Positions 1 through 7,059 of a DNA stretch of 11,223 nt are shown here, piece after piece. The DNA comes from Flavobacteriaceae bacterium. GTDB taxonomy: Bacteria; Bacteroidota; Bacteroidia; Flavobacteriales; Flavobacteriaceae. The DNA lies in contig DOIV01000001.1 of assembly GCA_003511845.1 (NCBI GenBank), forward strand, positions 1 through 11,223, read 5' to 3'. How positions within the stretch are numbered: the first letter of the stretch is position 1; each line of letters begins with the position of its first letter. The notes beneath the pieces are model-generated. The model was not told the DNA's origin and did not search any database. It saw only the letters and a list, made by a program, of their open reading frames with translations. The position numbers and the translations under genes are program-made.

Positions 1-72
1 AAATTCGCAGTAGAACCATATTATTAAAACCTACCAAAATTATTTCAACTAATTGAATTATAAAAAAGTAAA

Positions 73-570
73 ATGAAAAAAATATTTAACCTTATCATCT
101 ACCTTCCTATATCACTAATTTTATTAGGTCTTGGAATTCTTATGCTTCCTTTAATCATAATACTTTTACCATTTAAATGGTATAGTAAGAAAAAATTCAC
201 CGAAGCTTATAATGCATATCTTATAACATTAGAAGGTAAAAATTTCTTTTGTTATAATAACAGAAAAAAAGGATTTGATTTTATTGAAACTGAAATCATC
301 CCCAACTTACCTATTGAAGTAGAACCATTATTTCTTATCAGGCGAAAAATGAAAAATGAAAAATACAATCTTGAGTTTCTTTCTAAAGCATTGTACAGCT
401 ACAAAAATTTCAGTAATTTTCCTCATCTATTAAAAATTAGAAACGGAAAAGCCATTAATACATCAGTAAATAATGAGTTTTTTAATACTTTAGAAAATAA
501 AGAAAAGAGAATAGTACTTAATCGTAAAATTAAAAAATTCTTTGAATTAGACCCAAAATCAGCAATATAA
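73..570 (+). CDS. Small membrane-anchored protein of unknown function
   Basis: I do not recognise this 165-residue protein. Residues about 6-34 form one long hydrophobic stretch rich in Ile, Leu and Pro, followed by a basic patch (KWYSKKK, 36-42). This suggests a single N-terminal membrane anchor with the rest in the cytoplasm, by the positive-inside rule. Residues 42-165 are soluble, Lys/Asn/Phe-rich and show no catalytic motif I can name; there is no lipobox. The ATG at 73 follows an A-rich stretch without a Shine-Dalgarno sequence, which is normal for Bacteroidota. Its stop is 23 bp before the permease start, so it is probably co-transcribed with the importer genes. A role in that importer would be a guess from position only. 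It is likely a real gene, because the coding frame is long and the composition is protein-like. Confidence 0.7.
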   Translation: MKKIFNLIIYLPISLILLGLGILMLPLIIILLPFKWYSKKKFTEAYNAYLITLEGKNFFCYNNRKKGFDFIETEIIPNLPIEVEPLFLIRRKMKNEKYNLEFLSKALYSYKNFSNFPHLLKIRNGKAINTSVNNEFFNTLENKEKRIVLNRKIKKFFELDPKSAI

Positions 571-593
571 ACATATAAAAATTCCATATCGCC

Positions 594-1622
594 TTGAATA
601 AAATCAATTCATATCGAATTAACTTTCTAATAATTAGTGTTTTTCTTATTTTTTTTGTTTTAATAAACCTCAGCCTTGGCTCCGTAAATATTCCTTTTAA
701 ATCGGTTATTCAAACTTTAACAGGAAGCAATACTCCTAAAGAATCTTGGCAATATATCATTCTTGATTATCGATTACCAAAAGCGATAACTGCCATATTG
801 GTTGGTGCAGGATTATCTATTAGCGGGCTCTTAATGCAAACCTTATTTAGAAATCCACTTGCTGGCCCTTTTGTACTCGGTATCAGTTCTGGGGCAAGTT
901 TAGGTGTTGCTTTATTGGTCTTAGGTATTTCTGTATTTTCTGGAAGTATGGTTGGAATCGCATTTTCTAATTTCGGAATTTCTATAGCAGCTAGTATCGG
1001 ATCGTTATTGGTGTTATCAGCAGTTATGGTTGTTGCCCGAAAAGTAAAAAACACCATGTCAATTCTCATTATTGGGTTGATGTTTGGAAGCTTTACCGCC
1101 GCAATTATTAGTGTATTGGCTTATTTTAGTCCTGCCGAAAAACTACAACAATATGTGTTTTGGACCTTTGGTAGTCTAGGTAACTTAGGATGGAGTGAAA
1201 TTAGTATTCTCACCATAATTTCATTACTTTGTATTGGATTATTAGCCACTATCATAAAACCTTTAAATAGTCTATTATTAGGCGAGAATTATGCTATAAG
1301 TTTAGGTGTGAATATTAAAAAAACACGAAACACAACACTTATCATTACAGGAATATTAACAGGCGTAATTACTGCTTTTTCTGGGCCAATTGCATTTATT
1401 GGACTAGCTGTACCTCATTTAACAAAACTGATTATCAAAACTTCAAATCATAGAATTCTTTTGCCTGCTGTTGCCATTATTGGAGCAATTATCATGCTCA
1501 TAAGCGATACTATTGCACAATTACCAACAAGCGAATACACATTACCTATCAATGCGGTCACCTCTTTATTTGGAGCTCCTATAGTAATTTGGCTACTCAT
1601 TAGAAAACGATCACTTAGTTAG
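594..1622 (+). CDS. FecCD-family ABC importer permease (iron-siderophore/heme or cobalamin)
   Basis: Polytopic inner-membrane permease of 342 residues, a usual length for the BtuC/FecCD/HmuU family, which forms dimers carrying iron chelates, heme or vitamin B12 into the cytoplasm. Family landmarks are in order: RLPK at 60-63, the conserved block around 78-104 (MQTLFRNPLAG followed by LGISSGASLG), the ATPase-contacting region GPIAFIGLAVPHLTK at 264-278, and a C-terminal LFGAPIVIWLL at 325-335. Hydrophobic segments cover nearly the whole chain, consistent with about ten helices. The start is TTG: an in-frame stop lies at 576-578, no ATG lies between, and the first internal ATG (residue 81) would delete the first helices. 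The ATPase gene begins at the very next base. Substrate cannot be told from this sequence; no binding protein is visible. Confidence 0.95.
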   Translation: MNKINSYRINFLIISVFLIFFVLINLSLGSVNIPFKSVIQTLTGSNTPKESWQYIILDYRLPKAITAILVGAGLSISGLLMQTLFRNPLAGPFVLGISSGASLGVALLVLGISVFSGSMVGIAFSNFGISIAASIGSLLVLSAVMVVARKVKNTMSILIIGLMFGSFTAAIISVLAYFSPAEKLQQYVFWTFGSLGNLGWSEISILTIISLLCIGLLATIIKPLNSLLLGENYAISLGVNIKKTRNTTLIITGILTGVITAFSGPIAFIGLAVPHLTKLIIKTSNHRILLPAVAIIGAIIMLISDTIAQLPTSEYTLPINAVTSLFGAPIVIWLLIRKRSLS

Positions 1623-2417
1623 ATGACAAATCAAGACTCACATATCATCAAAACTAACAATCTAGCAATTGGCTACTTTAACAGAAAGGAAACTACTTGT
1701 ATTGTTGATGATATAAACCTTTCATTAACCAAAGGAAATTTTGTTTGTGTCCTAGGAAAAAACGGAATAGGAAAATCTACCTTATTACGTACACTAACTA
1801 AAGTTCAACCCAAATTATCTGGAGAAATTATCCTTGACGGAAAGAATTTAGAATCAATTTCAAATCCTGAATTGGCAAAAAAATTGAGTTTGGTATTGAC
1901 GGAAAGAATTCCAGAAAGTAACCTTACCGTTTATGAATTGATTGCTTTAGGAAGACAACCTTATACCAATTGGATTGGCAAGCTAAATGAAGATGATTTA
2001 CAACAAATAGATTGGGCTATTGAACAACTAAATATCAAAGAGCTTATTGCTAAAAAACATGACGAGTTGAGCGATGGTCAACTCCAAAAAGTGATGATTG
2101 CAAGAGCATTAGTTCAAGATACTGAAATTATCATTTTAGACGAACCAACGGTACATTTAGACTTACATAACACCATAGAAATTTTTAGTATTCTTAAAAA
2201 ACTAAGTAAAGATTATAACAAAACCATACTTATTTCAACACATGAAATTCATTTGGCATTACAATTAGCTGACCAATTATGGTTACTAAAGGATGATGGT
2301 ATTACTTCTGGACAAACAGAGAGTTTGATTACTGACGGAAGTGTTTCAAAGCTGTTTTCTACTGATTTGATTACCTTTGATATAAAGTCAAAACAATTCA
2401 TCATCAATAATAAATAG
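1623..2417 (+). CDS. ABC importer ATP-binding protein (FecE/HmuV/BtuD type)
   Basis: Cytoplasmic ATPase of 264 residues that would power the adjacent FecCD permease. Walker A is GKNGIGKST at 45-53, the signature is LSDGQ at 149-153 (LSGGQ in most relatives), Walker B is IIILDEP at 169-175 with catalytic E174, the D-loop is HLDL at 178-181 and the switch histidine is H207 in STHE. All elements for ATP hydrolysis are present. At the Q-loop, where most ABC proteins have a glutamine, the sequence reads VLTERIPE (91-98), so the usual Gln appears replaced by Thr93 or Glu94. The following VYELIALGR (103-111) matches the FecE-like helical subdomain. The ATG abuts the permease stop with zero gap and in the same frame, implying tight co-translation. 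The pairing with a FecCD permease makes an importer role secure; the substrate remains open. Confidence 0.95.
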   Translation: MTNQDSHIIKTNNLAIGYFNRKETTCIVDDINLSLTKGNFVCVLGKNGIGKSTLLRTLTKVQPKLSGEIILDGKNLESISNPELAKKLSLVLTERIPESNLTVYELIALGRQPYTNWIGKLNEDDLQQIDWAIEQLNIKELIAKKHDELSDGQLQKVMIARALVQDTEIIILDEPTVHLDLHNTIEIFSILKKLSKDYNKTILISTHEIHLALQLADQLWLLKDDGITSGQTESLITDGSVSKLFSTDLITFDIKSKQFIINNK

Positions 2418-2754
2418 ACTATACAATCCAAACCTGCCTGCCACTGTTAGGAAAATAGGTGTTAAATAGTATTGGAAGAGAAAAAACAAAAAGACCGCTT
2501 CGCTGCTAGATACATGACTAAAGACTTAATTTCAACTAACTGACAATTCGTATTTATAAAAAACAAGACATAAACAGGAGGAATAAATAAGGAAGGTGTC
2601 TCTTTTCTATAAACGTTCAATCCATTCTTAAATTCAGCTTCGAAGTATCTTTTTAATCAAATAACAGTATGTCAAAATATAAAACCCTTTTCATTTCTAG
2701 GAATGCATTGATAAATTAAACCCTTTTTGGCTATCGCCCTGCGATTTAATTCTT
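2418..2754. other. Gene-free spacer between importer operon and peptidase gene
   Basis: No open frame here looks like a gene; the longest plus-strand ATG frame I traced (from 2514) has only nine codons. Two patches are richer in G+C than the surroundings: one around 2431-2445 with a tandem CCTGCC-like unit, and one at 2493-2510. Both resemble scattered intergenic repeats. A purine-rich AGGAGG at 2576-2581 looks like a ribosome-binding site but leads into no real frame. An 8-bp palindrome CTTCGAAG lies at 2638-2645 without a following T-run convincing enough for a terminator. I see no clear terminator for the importer operon and no RNA gene. Confidence 0.6.
2433..2510. repeat. Possible remnants of flavobacterial intergenic repeats
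   Basis: CCTGCCTGCC at 2433-2442 looks like one arm of the palindromic CCTGCC...GGCAGG elements that occur between genes in many Flavobacteriaceae; the complementary arm is missing or decayed. GACCGCTTCGCTGCTAGA at 2493-2510 also resembles a word I recall from flavobacterial intergenic regions. Both stand out against the AT-rich spacer. No second copy exists within this window, so the repeat call rests on memory of related genomes and not on evidence here. Confidence 0.3.
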
Positions 2755-2762
2755 TACTTTTG
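2724..2762 (+). promoter_or_regulatory. Bacteroidota-type promoter for the peptidase/nuclease pair
   Basis: TACTTTTG at 2755-2762 is an exact match to the Bacteroidota primary sigma -7 consensus TAnnTTTG. A T-rich TTTTTG at 2724-2729 can serve as the -33 element, though the 25-bp spacing is somewhat longer than usual. Transcription would start near 2768, leaving a leader of roughly 25-30 nt before the ATG at 2795. It is the only strong match in the spacer, and it is placed correctly for the downstream gene. Confidence 0.6.
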
Positions 2763-2794
2763 AAACTTCATTAAAAAAAACAAAACAATCTTTT

Positions 2795-3871
2795 ATGAAA
2801 AATATTATAATAGCATTCCTTTTTACCTTTCTATTTTCCTGCGGAAGCACAAAAACCAATGCTCATGATGAAGCAAAAACAACCAATTCAGCAGTAACAG
2901 ATAATGGTCCTGTAAAAAACAAAGAAGACATCAATCTTATTAAAGATTATGCAAAAGAATACGCAGCAAGTATTGTTGAAGATGATTTAAAGAAAATATT
3001 ATACACGTTGGCTTCTGATGAATTTGCTGGAAGATTTACTGGAGAAGAAGGACAAAAAAAAGCCGCTAAATTTATTACCGATTATTATAAAAATTTAGGG
3101 GTTAGTGCTGCCAAAGCTGATGGAGATTATCTACAGAAAATTCCTGCTGAATATTTTAAAGGCAATGCAAAAAACGCCTCAGAAAATGTGGTAGCATATA
3201 TAAAAGGTTCTGAAAAACCTGATGAATACGTCGTTATTTCTGCTCATTACGACCACTTAGGAGTGAAAAATGATAAAATTTATAACGGTGCAGATGATGA
3301 CGCATCTGGCACAACTGCTGTTATGGAAATTGCAGAGGCTTTTCAAAAAGCAGTTGAAGCTGGTAACAGTCCCAAACGCTCTATTGTATTTCTACATGTA
3401 ACTGGTGAGGAAATTGGACTATATGGATCAAAATATTATACTGAAAACCCTATTTTTCCATTAGCAAATTCAGTAGCTAATTTGAATATTGATATGGTAG
3501 GCAGGTTTGACACGCAACATGCTGAAAATCCTGAATTTATTTATTTAATTGGTGCTGATAAATTAAGCCAAGAATTACATGATCTTTCTGAAGCTATCAA
3601 TAAAAAATACACTAACCTGAGTCTAGACTATACTTATAATAATGATAATGATCCGAATAGGTTTTATTACAGATCTGATCATTACAATTTTGCTAAAAAC
3701 GGAATTCCTATTATCTTTTATTTTAATGGTGTGCATAATGATTACCATCAACATACAGACACTGCTGATAAAATCAGATATGATTTATTACAGAAAAGAG
3801 CTCAATTAGTATTCCACACCGCTTGGGAGATAGCCAATAGAGATAAAAGACTTGTTGTAGACAAGAAATAG
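2795..3871 (+). CDS. Secreted M28-family zinc metallopeptidase, lipoprotein
   Basis: A 358-residue exported peptidase. The N-terminus is a short signal peptide ending in lipobox LFSC with the lipidated cysteine at residue 16, so it is membrane-anchored; there is no acidic surface-export signal directly after the cysteine (GSTKTN follows). A low-complexity linker runs to about residue 45. The catalytic M28 domain (about 125-345) keeps the two-zinc ligand set: H151 in SAHYDH, an Asp of the ADDDASG motif (166-172, probably D168), E206 in TGEE with neighbouring general base E205, D233 in NIDMVGR and H320 in HQHTDT. All catalytic residues are present, so it should be an active aminopeptidase-like enzyme acting in the periplasm or at the outer membrane. 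It is the first gene after a promoter, and its stop codon directly touches the nuclease start. Exact substrate is unknown. Confidence 0.93.
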   Translation: MKNIIIAFLFTFLFSCGSTKTNAHDEAKTTNSAVTDNGPVKNKEDINLIKDYAKEYAASIVEDDLKKILYTLASDEFAGRFTGEEGQKKAAKFITDYYKNLGVSAAKADGDYLQKIPAEYFKGNAKNASENVVAYIKGSEKPDEYVVISAHYDHLGVKNDKIYNGADDDASGTTAVMEIAEAFQKAVEAGNSPKRSIVFLHVTGEEIGLYGSKYYTENPIFPLANSVANLNIDMVGRFDTQHAENPEFIYLIGADKLSQELHDLSEAINKKYTNLSLDYTYNNDNDPNRFYYRSDHYNFAKNGIPIIFYFNGVHNDYHQHTDTADKIRYDLLQKRAQLVFHTAWEIANRDKRLVVDKK

Positions 3872-5233
3872 TTGTACGCAGTTGTTGACATAGAAACCAC
3901 AGGCGGAAAATTTAATGAAGAAGGCATTACAGAAATTGCCATCCATAAGTTTGACGGACATCAAATTGTTGATAGTTTTATAAGTTTGGTTAATCCCGAA
4001 CGAGAAATTCAGCCTTTTGTGGTGAACCTTACGGGGATAAACAACAAAATGCTTAGAAATGCTCCTAAATTTTTTGAGGTTGCAAAACGCATCATTGAAA
4101 TTACTACCGATTGTATTCTAGTTGCTCACAATACTAGTTTTGATTATCGAATCTTAAGAACAGAGTTCAAACGACTAGGCTTTGAATTTGAACGACACAC
4201 GCTATGTACGGTTGAATTGAGTAAAAAACTAATTCCCGAATTAGAATCCTATAAACTAGGACGTTTATGCAGGACTTTAGGCATACCAGTAACTGACAGA
4301 CATAGAGCAAATGGTGATGCCTTAGCAACGGTAAAATTACTACAACTCTTATTAGATAAAGATGTAGAAAAGACAATTATTAAAAGCACCATAAAACAAG
4401 AGTCTCTCAATAAATTAAGTCCGAAATTAACAACAATTATTGAAGATTTACCTACCAAAACTGGCGTGTATTACATCCATGAATCTGATGGTGAAATTAT
4501 TTATATTGGAAAAAGCAAAAACATAAAAAAACGCGTCAATCAACATTTTACCAATACCAATACTAAGTCGAAAAAAATTCAGCTGCAAGTAGTCTCGGTA
4601 ACTTATGAAATTACAGGAAGTGAATTGGTGGCTTTACTCAAAGAGAATGAAGAAATTAAACGTAATAAACCTTTTTTCAATAGAGTTTTAAAACGTACCG
4701 TATATACACATGCATTATATAGTTTTTGTGATGATAATGGTTACATAAATTTAAAAATAGACAAGGTTGACGGTCGTAAAAATCCGATCACTACTTTTTC
4801 TAACCTACAAAGTGCAAAAAGCTTTCTATTTAGAATTGTTGAAGAATATAAGCTGTGTCAAAAATTAACAGGATTAGATATTGCAAAGAAAAATTGTTTT
4901 GGTTATAGTATAAAAGCATGTAATGGTGCATGTATTCAAGAAGAACCGTCAGTAGACTATAACAAACGTGTAACTCAAGTTATCAATAAAAATAATTTTG
5001 AAAACAAAAGTTTTGTGATTATTGATAAAGGCAGGGAATATGACGAACATAGTGCTATTCTCATTGAAAATGGTATTTTTAAAGGATTTAGCTTTTTCAA
5101 TCTTAATTTTCAAATTAACAATATTGATGTTTTACAATCATTAATTACTCCAATGGAAAACAATAAAGACGTACAGCATATTATTAAAAATTACCTAAGA
5201 AAAAATAAGAGATTGAAAATTGTAAATTTTTAA
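3872..5233 (+). CDS. DEDDh exonuclease fused to UvrC/Cho-like GIY-YIG endonuclease
   Basis: A 453-residue nuclease with two catalytic modules. Residues 1-160 are a DnaQ/PolC-epsilon-type 3'-5' exonuclease: DIETTG (D6, E8), HNTSFDYR (D91) and HRANGDA (H144, D149) give the complete DEDDh set. Residues about 195-272 are a UvrC-type GIY-YIG domain: GVYY at 198-201, YIGKS at 211-215, R221, catalytic E258 and N270. Next comes a cysteine quartet, C329, C342, C350 and C354, matching the spacing of the UvrC iron-sulfur site. The UvrC C-terminal RNase H-like nuclease and the UVR helices are absent, as in Cho. Such fusions are known in several bacterial phyla and are presumed to act in DNA repair; the precise role is unproven. 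The start is TTG directly after the peptidase stop; it gives MYAVVDIETTG, the expected beginning for the exonuclease fold. Confidence 0.93.
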   Translation: MYAVVDIETTGGKFNEEGITEIAIHKFDGHQIVDSFISLVNPEREIQPFVVNLTGINNKMLRNAPKFFEVAKRIIEITTDCILVAHNTSFDYRILRTEFKRLGFEFERHTLCTVELSKKLIPELESYKLGRLCRTLGIPVTDRHRANGDALATVKLLQLLLDKDVEKTIIKSTIKQESLNKLSPKLTTIIEDLPTKTGVYYIHESDGEIIYIGKSKNIKKRVNQHFTNTNTKSKKIQLQVVSVTYEITGSELVALLKENEEIKRNKPFFNRVLKRTVYTHALYSFCDDNGYINLKIDKVDGRKNPITTFSNLQSAKSFLFRIVEEYKLCQKLTGLDIAKKNCFGYSIKACNGACIQEEPSVDYNKRVTQVINKNNFENKSFVIIDKGREYDEHSAILIENGIFKGFSFFNLNFQINNIDVLQSLITPMENNKDVQHIIKNYLRKNKRLKIVNF

Positions 5234-5255
5234 ATGAGCACCTAAGTTCATTTTT
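5232..5255 (+). terminator. Weak hairpin at the end of the nuclease gene
   Basis: AAATGAGC (5232-5239) can pair with GTTCATTT (5246-5253) to make an 8-bp stem with one G-U pair and a 6-nt loop, ending in a short T-run (5251-5255). It begins inside the stop codon of the nuclease gene and lies just before the promoter of the next unit, which is a sensible place for termination. The stem is AT-rich and the T-run short, so termination may be inefficient. Confidence 0.4.
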
Positions 5256-5269
5256 AACAAATCTTTTCC

Positions 5270-5277
5270 TATTTTTG
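5270..5277 (+). promoter_or_regulatory. Bacteroidota -7 element before the K+ channel gene
   Basis: TATTTTTG exactly fits the TAnnTTTG consensus. The upstream region is T-rich, but no clean TTTG -33 element stands at the ideal distance. Initiation would be expected near 5282-5285, only about 9-12 nt before the TTG start at 5294, so the transcript would be almost leaderless. It would serve the channel, miaA and the two acyl-CoA genes. Confidence 0.5.
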
Positions 5278-5293
5278 ATAAAAATATATTTCA

Positions 5294-6124
5294 TTGAACA
5301 ACACAACCAACAAATCTAACTGGAAAACAAAAATTCACGAAATTATTTATGAAGCAGACACACCAGCTGGTAAATTATTCGATGTTATCTTACTAATATT
5401 CATAATAGCCAGTATTATATTGGTGATGTTAGAAAGTGTCCCTAGCATCAATGCAGAATACGAATACTTTTTCCATCAAGCAGAATGGGTAATTACTATA
5501 CTTTTTACTGTCGAATATTTTGCTCGAATTATTTCTGTAAAAAAACCAACAGAATATATTTTTAGTTTTTATGGAATTATAGATTTTTTGTCTACTATCC
5601 CTAAATATTTAGCAATTTTCTTTGTGGGTACTCATGCATTAGTTGCTTTAAGAGCTTTACGCCTATTACGTGTTTTTAGAATTTTAAAACTAGCTCGTTT
5701 TATAGGTGAATCTAATCAATTAGCAAAAGCATTAAAGGCAAGTAAAGCAAAGATTGGAGTTTTTCTATTTGCGGTATTAATTATTTCAATTATTTTAGGA
5801 ACCGTTATGTACTTGATTGAAGGTGGTAAAGGTAGTGGATTTACAAGCATTCCTAGGAGCGTTTATTGGGCAATTGTAACGCTAACAACTGTAGGATATG
5901 GTGATATTGCACCTGTAACTCCTTTGGGTCAATTAATTGCAGCAATGATTATGATTATAGGTTATGGTATTATCGCTATCCCAACAGGTATTGTAACTTC
6001 TGAATATGTAAATAGCGATAAAGTACATACAAATACCCAGTCTTGTCAATTTTGTAGTGCAGAAGGTCATCATGACAATGCTGAATTTTGCTATGAATGT
6101 GGACATAAAATACATGATGAATAA
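5294..6124 (+). CDS. Voltage-gated potassium channel with C-terminal zinc ribbon
   Basis: A 276-residue inner-membrane ion channel of the six-helix Kv type. Helix S1 is about 29-47, S2 65-83 and S3 93-111. S4 carries regularly spaced charges (R120, R123, R126, R129, K132, R135), the hallmark of a voltage sensor. S5 is about 153-173, followed by the pore helix and the filter TTVGYGD (198-204), which specifies K+ selectivity; S6 spans about 212-236. The cytoplasmic tail ends in C251-x2-C254 and C266-x2-C269, a zinc ribbon. The start is TTG: an in-frame stop lies at 5279-5281 and the first ATG is residue 45, inside S1. The last 8 bp overlap miaA. It probably helps set membrane potential; the tail may bind zinc and influence assembly or gating, which is inference. 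Confidence 0.93.
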   Translation: MNNTTNKSNWKTKIHEIIYEADTPAGKLFDVILLIFIIASIILVMLESVPSINAEYEYFFHQAEWVITILFTVEYFARIISVKKPTEYIFSFYGIIDFLSTIPKYLAIFFVGTHALVALRALRLLRVFRILKLARFIGESNQLAKALKASKAKIGVFLFAVLIISIILGTVMYLIEGGKGSGFTSIPRSVYWAIVTLTTVGYGDIAPVTPLGQLIAAMIMIIGYGIIAIPTGIVTSEYVNSDKVHTNTQSCQFCSAEGHHDNAEFCYECGHKIHDE

Positions 6125-7025
6125 GTACCTCATTACCATTCTTGGACCAACTGCAATTGGTAAAACTTCGTTAAGCATTGAGATTGCTAAGCATTTCAAT
6201 ACCGAAATAATCTCTTCTGACTCACGTCAATTCTATAAGGAAATGAGTATTGGTACAGCTGTACCGAGTATAGATGAACTTTCTGCAGTTAAGCATCATT
6301 TTATTCAAAACATCTCTATTCATGATACATATAGTGTTGGTCAATTTGAAAAGGATGCTATAAGTAAACTGGATGAACTTTTTAAAAGCCACAACCATGT
6401 CGTTATGGTTGGTGGTAGCGGCTTATATACCAATGCTGTTTTAAATGGACTGGACAGTTTCCCGAAAGTTGATCAAGCAATAAGAATAGATTTAAAAAGC
6501 CAATTAAAAGAAAAGGGAATCATTCCGTTACAAGAACAATTAAAAAAACTAGATGTAGTATCGTATCAAAAAATTGATATTGAAAATCACCAACGCCTCA
6601 TTAGGGCCTTAGAAATTTGTATAGGCTCAGGTAAATCTTTTTCCTCTTTTTTATCTAAAAAAGCTACCCAACGCAACTTTATTCCTATTAAAATCGGGTT
6701 AACCGCAGATCGAGAAATTATCTATAACAGAATCAATCAACGAGTCGATATAATGATTAAAAACGATTTATTAACTGAAATAAAGTCTTTAATTAATTAC
6801 AAACACTTAAACGCATTACAAACAGTTGGTTATAAAGAATTATTTTTTTATTTAGAAAATAAAATCTCATTAGAATTTGCCATAGAAGAAATCAAAAAAA
6901 ATACACGCCGTTTTGCAAAACGACAATTGACATGGTACAGAAAAGATGATGAAATCAAATGGTTTGATTTTCAAGATCATAATCATAAAATAATTCAGTA
7001 TATTGAAGGGCTCTTAAATCAGTAA
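6117..7025 (+). CDS. miaA: tRNA dimethylallyltransferase MiaA
   Basis: Transfers the dimethylallyl group from DMAPP to N6 of adenosine 37 in tRNAs that read codons starting with U, giving i6A, which improves decoding. With the ATG at 6117 the protein has 302 residues, normal for the family. Motifs, in that numbering: P-loop GPTAIGKTS at 10-18, SSDSRQFY at 33-40 with the catalytic-region Asp35, VGGSGLY at 98-104, HQRLIRALEI at 158-167, QTVGYKEL at 235-242 and the tRNA-binding NTRRFAKRQLTWYR at 262-275. The frame stays open upstream to an ATG at 6057, but the extra 20 residues lie inside the channel gene and precede the normal N-terminus MNKYLITILGPT. ATG 6114 is a possible alternative, one codon earlier. 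The gene overlaps the channel stop by 8 bp, so translation is probably coupled. Confidence 0.97.
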   Translation: MNKYLITILGPTAIGKTSLSIEIAKHFNTEIISSDSRQFYKEMSIGTAVPSIDELSAVKHHFIQNISIHDTYSVGQFEKDAISKLDELFKSHNHVVMVGGSGLYTNAVLNGLDSFPKVDQAIRIDLKSQLKEKGIIPLQEQLKKLDVVSYQKIDIENHQRLIRALEICIGSGKSFSSFLSKKATQRNFIPIKIGLTADREIIYNRINQRVDIMIKNDLLTEIKSLINYKHLNALQTVGYKELFFYLENKISLEFAIEEIKKNTRRFAKRQLTWYRKDDEIKWFDFQDHNHKIIQYIEGLLNQ

Positions 7026-7059
7026 ATTCATTTACTAAAACTATAAAACAACTCAATAT

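Noticed and set aside
1..27. Possible tail of an upstream gene ending at TAA 25-27
   Set aside because: Only eight codons are visible, too few to support a coding call or identify a product.
767..1069. A 100-codon open frame on the minus strand inside the permease gene
   Set aside because: It is antisense to a clearly recognised FecCD permease and shows no family motif; it is a shadow of the real gene's codon pattern.
2576..2630. AGGAGG resembling a strong ribosome-binding site
   Set aside because: The nearest possible start, a GTG, leads into a frame of only about 11 codons, and Bacteroidota genes rarely use such sites.
2638..2645. CTTCGAAG palindrome as a terminator or operator
   Set aside because: The stem is only 4 bp with no loop, lies far from the importer stop and has no supporting context.
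6057..6116. An upstream in-frame ATG that would lengthen MiaA by 20 residues
   Set aside because: The extra stretch lies within the channel gene's zinc-ribbon codons, and MiaA proteins normally begin just before the P-loop, as with the ATG at 6117.
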